A DNA stretch of 30,596 nucleotides from an uncultured Desulfomonile sp. Lineage in GTDB: Bacteria; Desulfobacterota; Desulfomonilia; Desulfomonilales; Desulfomonilaceae. Below the pieces are notes generated by a model. The model made no database searches. It was not told the DNA's origin and worked only from the letters and a program-made list of their open reading frames with translations. Below, piece after piece: positions 28,986 to 30,596 of the stretch. The DNA is taken from contig CAINUH010000001.1 in assembly GCA_903853735.1 (NCBI GenBank), forward strand, positions 1 through 30,596, read 5' to 3'. Numbering within the stretch: position 1 is the first letter of the stretch; each line of letters begins with the position of its first letter. A program made the position numbers and the translations under genes.

Positions 28986-29644
28986 ATGGAATGTTCTTCC
29001 CCTGTGCCGATACGGAAGGAACTTATAAAGTATCATGGGAGCAATTGAAGGCTAATATCTTCGGCGGCTACAGTATGTATGCCCATGATATCCCTGGCTC
29101 CACTAATGAAATCGTCACGTTCAAAAATATGAGCGAAGTAGATGCATTCACAATTCTTGAGCTTCGTGCTCCCGGAAATGGAGCAACCCTCGAAGCTACC
29201 CTTTCATTACATAATTATTCCGAGGCCCTTGGTGAAGATTGGGTACGAGATATAACGATGCACAACTACTCGGGTTCAATGCTCGCTATAGATGTATTGT
29301 CAAATTTCACCAACGCAACAAGAGGTAAATGGCATTGGGTCTCAAAAGCTATAGATGGTGGCGTGGCTGTAGACAAGACTTGCGCCATCCTTGATGGAAC
29401 CACTGGATATTTATACACGAAAGGAAATATCGATCCCCTAATCAACGACGCCCAGAATCTTGGTGAGAGTGACATGGCATGGGCAAATGCCTATATTGGA
29501 TATGTAAAAGCCGCCGCCGTCCGCGTTTCCGGCTCCTTCCGGTTTTTAGATGGAGTCACAACGTATAATGGCGTTTCAGGAACATTTGTGGCTGATGGAC
29601 ACACCTTGACCATAAAGGGTGGTATTATAACGAGTATCGTGTAA
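28934..29644 (+). CDS. Tail fibre / tail appendage protein
   Basis: A 236-residue protein. The ATG at 28934 has AGGAGG six bases upstream (created at the junction of a tandem duplication). The first 45 residues (GIKIIELPLGEVADGMFFPCADTEGTYKVSWEQLKANIFG) match the common phage fibre N-terminus I-x-E-L-P-x6-G-x-x-x-P-x-x-x-x-x-x-T-x-K-V-x3-L, thought to attach fibres to the tail tip. The rest is beta-rich and Gly/Asn/Thr-rich, with the pattern of a trimeric fibre or receptor-binding shaft (NLGESDMAWANAYIGYVKAAAVRVSGSFRFLDG). It is preceded by the hub protein and followed by a small coiled-coil gene and another fibre gene. Confidence 0.72.
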   Translation: MLDQGIKIIELPLGEVADGMFFPCADTEGTYKVSWEQLKANIFGGYSMYAHDIPGSTNEIVTFKNMSEVDAFTILELRAPGNGATLEATLSLHNYSEALGEDWVRDITMHNYSGSMLAIDVLSNFTNATRGKWHWVSKAIDGGVAVDKTCAILDGTTGYLYTKGNIDPLINDAQNLGESDMAWANAYIGYVKAAAVRVSGSFRFLDGVTTYNGVSGTFVADGHTLTIKGGIITSIV

Positions 29645-29654
29645 GGAGACTTGA

Positions 29655-29876
29655 GTGATCATGATGGATGAAATTAAAAAGAGGATAGAGGTTCTCTCAG
29701 TAGAGATTATGAGAGATACTGAGACCTTGAACAGGCTATCGACTCAAGTCACCATGAAGAAAGGTGCAGTCGCTGAACTGAATACTATACTGAGGTCATT
29801 AGAAGTTGGGATAAATGAAAAACCCACTGTACCGGTCAAGTCCAAGGCCATTCCGAAGAAAGGAGCCAAGAAATGA
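29655..29876 (+). CDS. Small coiled-coil protein in the fibre cluster
   Basis: A 73-residue protein starting with GTG at 29655, which has AAGGAG six bases upstream; the in-frame ATG at 29661 is a less well-spaced alternative. The sequence is one amphipathic coiled coil (DEIKKRIEVLSVEIMRDTETLNRLSTQVTMKKGAVAELNTILRSLEVG) followed by a basic Pro/Lys tail (PVPVKSKAIPKKGAKK in part). Such small proteins next to fibre genes can be chaperones, trimerisation helpers or minor tail components. Function unknown. Its stop overlaps the next ATG (ATGA). Confidence 0.68.
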   Translation: MIMMDEIKKRIEVLSVEIMRDTETLNRLSTQVTMKKGAVAELNTILRSLEVGINEKPTVPVKSKAIPKKGAKK

Positions 29877-30596
29877 GCTATACCAAGAGCGATTATACAA
29901 TGGTAGAACCCTTAGAACTTGCGACCAAGCTCGCTCATGGCGAGGATGGCATAAAGGTGGCCAATGATAAGCTGGACAAAGAGACAGAGGCCGGGCGTAC
30001 TCTTGTCGAGGACGACCTCGCAGGACAGAAAGAGACCCTTGGCATTGATAAAATTGACAACACCTCCGACTCCGACAAGCCAGTCAGCGAGGCTCAGGCT
30101 GAGGCGTTGGGCCTAAAGGCCAATAAAGATTCTCTTGGTGATTCTGCGTCGAAAAACGTGGGTACTACTGCTGAGGATGTGGCGTCTGGAAGTGCTCCCG
30201 CCGAAGCGGTGTCCGCTCATGAACGAGCTTTCGATCACGAGAATATTCCTTCGGCCGACGGTAAAGCCGATGCAGATGCTCTCGCCGCTACTGAGGGTGA
30301 AACCCTTCCAGATAGAGTTACGGCTAATGTGAAGGACGCGACCGAGGAAGTAAAGGGTATCGCTCTTCTCGTACCGGAGGCCGATGAACTCAAGGAAGGG
30401 AAAATGCTTCTCGGGGCAAGCGGCGGGGCACTCAAGATCGCTCTCTCTCCCGATGTCCATACTGTTCCTCCCATAGATAAGACCCCCGGAACATGGCTGA
30501 TAGGGGACATTTCGGGGACAATGATTTACTGGAATTATACAAGTTGCTCTATCGTTATTTCCCCCTCTGGGAATCCCTTAATAACCGGCCCGAAGG
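29873..30596 (+). CDS. Tail fibre protein, 3' truncated by window edge
   Basis: Reading from ATG 29873 (ATGA overlap, AAAGGAG upstream), the frame stays open to the window end, giving 241 codons. It has typical long-fibre elements: an N-terminal helical part (SYTKSDYTMVEPLELATKLAHGEDGIKVANDKLDKET), LGIDKIDNTSDSDKPVSEAQAEALGLKANKD, matching the xxVxNTSDxDKPVSxAxxxALxLKAN repeat of phage tail fibres, then SASKNVGTTAEDVASGSAP (the KNVGTTxGTVAAGD-like repeat) and VKDATEEVKGIALLVPEADELKEGKML (a late-shaft repeat). The predicted product is a homotrimeric receptor-binding fibre; its tip and any host-specificity domain lie beyond the window. Confidence 0.88.
   Translation, partial: MSYTKSDYTMVEPLELATKLAHGEDGIKVANDKLDKETEAGRTLVEDDLAGQKETLGIDKIDNTSDSDKPVSEAQAEALGLKANKDSLGDSASKNVGTTAEDVASGSAPAEAVSAHERAFDHENIPSADGKADADALAATEGETLPDRVTANVKDATEEVKGIALLVPEADELKEGKMLLGASGGALKIALSPDVHTVPPIDKTPGTWLIGDISGTMIYWNYTSCSIVISPSGNPLITGPK

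Noticed and set aside
1..30596. Integrase, attachment sites, tRNA genes or CRISPR arrays
   Set aside because: No recombinase motifs among the genes, no tRNA-like cloverleaf noticed in intergenic gaps, and no regularly spaced repeats other than those reported.

Overview
This window is part of a tailed double-stranded DNA phage (or a complete prophage-type element) with siphovirus architecture. It carries a large and a small terminase, portal, protease/scaffold, capsid, neck, tail tube, a 1089-residue tape measure and tail-tip/fibre genes. No sheath or contractile baseplate gene is visible. The host is not identifiable. A DnaE-type polymerase, strong Shine-Dalgarno (SD) sites and sigma70-like -35/-10 boxes argue for a bacterial host. 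ATA, AGG and AGA codons are frequent. No integrase, tRNA, rRNA or CRISPR array was seen.

Layout. (1) 1-5309, + strand, tightly coupled: C-terminal part of a DNA polymerase III alpha subunit, an uncharacterised charged helical protein, adenylosuccinate lyase (PurB), two very small membrane proteins, and three nucleases (Cas4/RecB-like, HNH, RuvC-like) joined by ATGA overlaps. A strong terminator at 5558-5585 closes this block. (2) 5591-8953, - strand: an early-type operon of a winged-helix protein, four small proteins and a DUF932/TIGR03299 protein, driven by two tandem promoters. (3) 9016-9961, + strand: a promoter, a 59-residue protein and the small terminase. (4) 9967-11234, - strand: four small helical proteins with related N-termini and their own promoter, lying antisense between the two terminase genes. 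(5) 11235-11624: a G/C-tract-rich non-coding region. (6) 11625-30596, + strand: the late morphogenesis operon, ending in a tail-fibre gene cut by the window edge.

The main discovery is on the - strand of block 2. Two intergenic leaders fold into type III hammerhead self-cleaving ribozymes, at 8777-8828 (complete consensus core) and 6569-6618 (one core substitution, U4 to C). They differ in sequence but keep pairing through compensatory changes. The first lies just downstream of two tandem promoters, so cleavage would give transcripts from both the same 5' end. The second lies between two cistrons, directly after a stable hairpin, and would cut the mRNA just upstream of the DUF932 gene. Most of these leaders also place a small stable hairpin directly before the SD sequence. 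Four promoters share a cassette: upstream G-tracts, TTGAC-type -35, an 18-base spacer ending YTCGTGG, a -10 box, and a G-rich start (GGGGGTAGAAGA-like). Together this looks like a phage-specific transcription and RNA-processing scheme.

Other notable points: a phage-borne PurB, a probable ATA-initiated gene, a 62-bp tandem duplication over a fibre gene start, an in-gene sigma70 promoter ahead of the protease/scaffold gene, and potential G-quadruplexes upstream of the large terminase.
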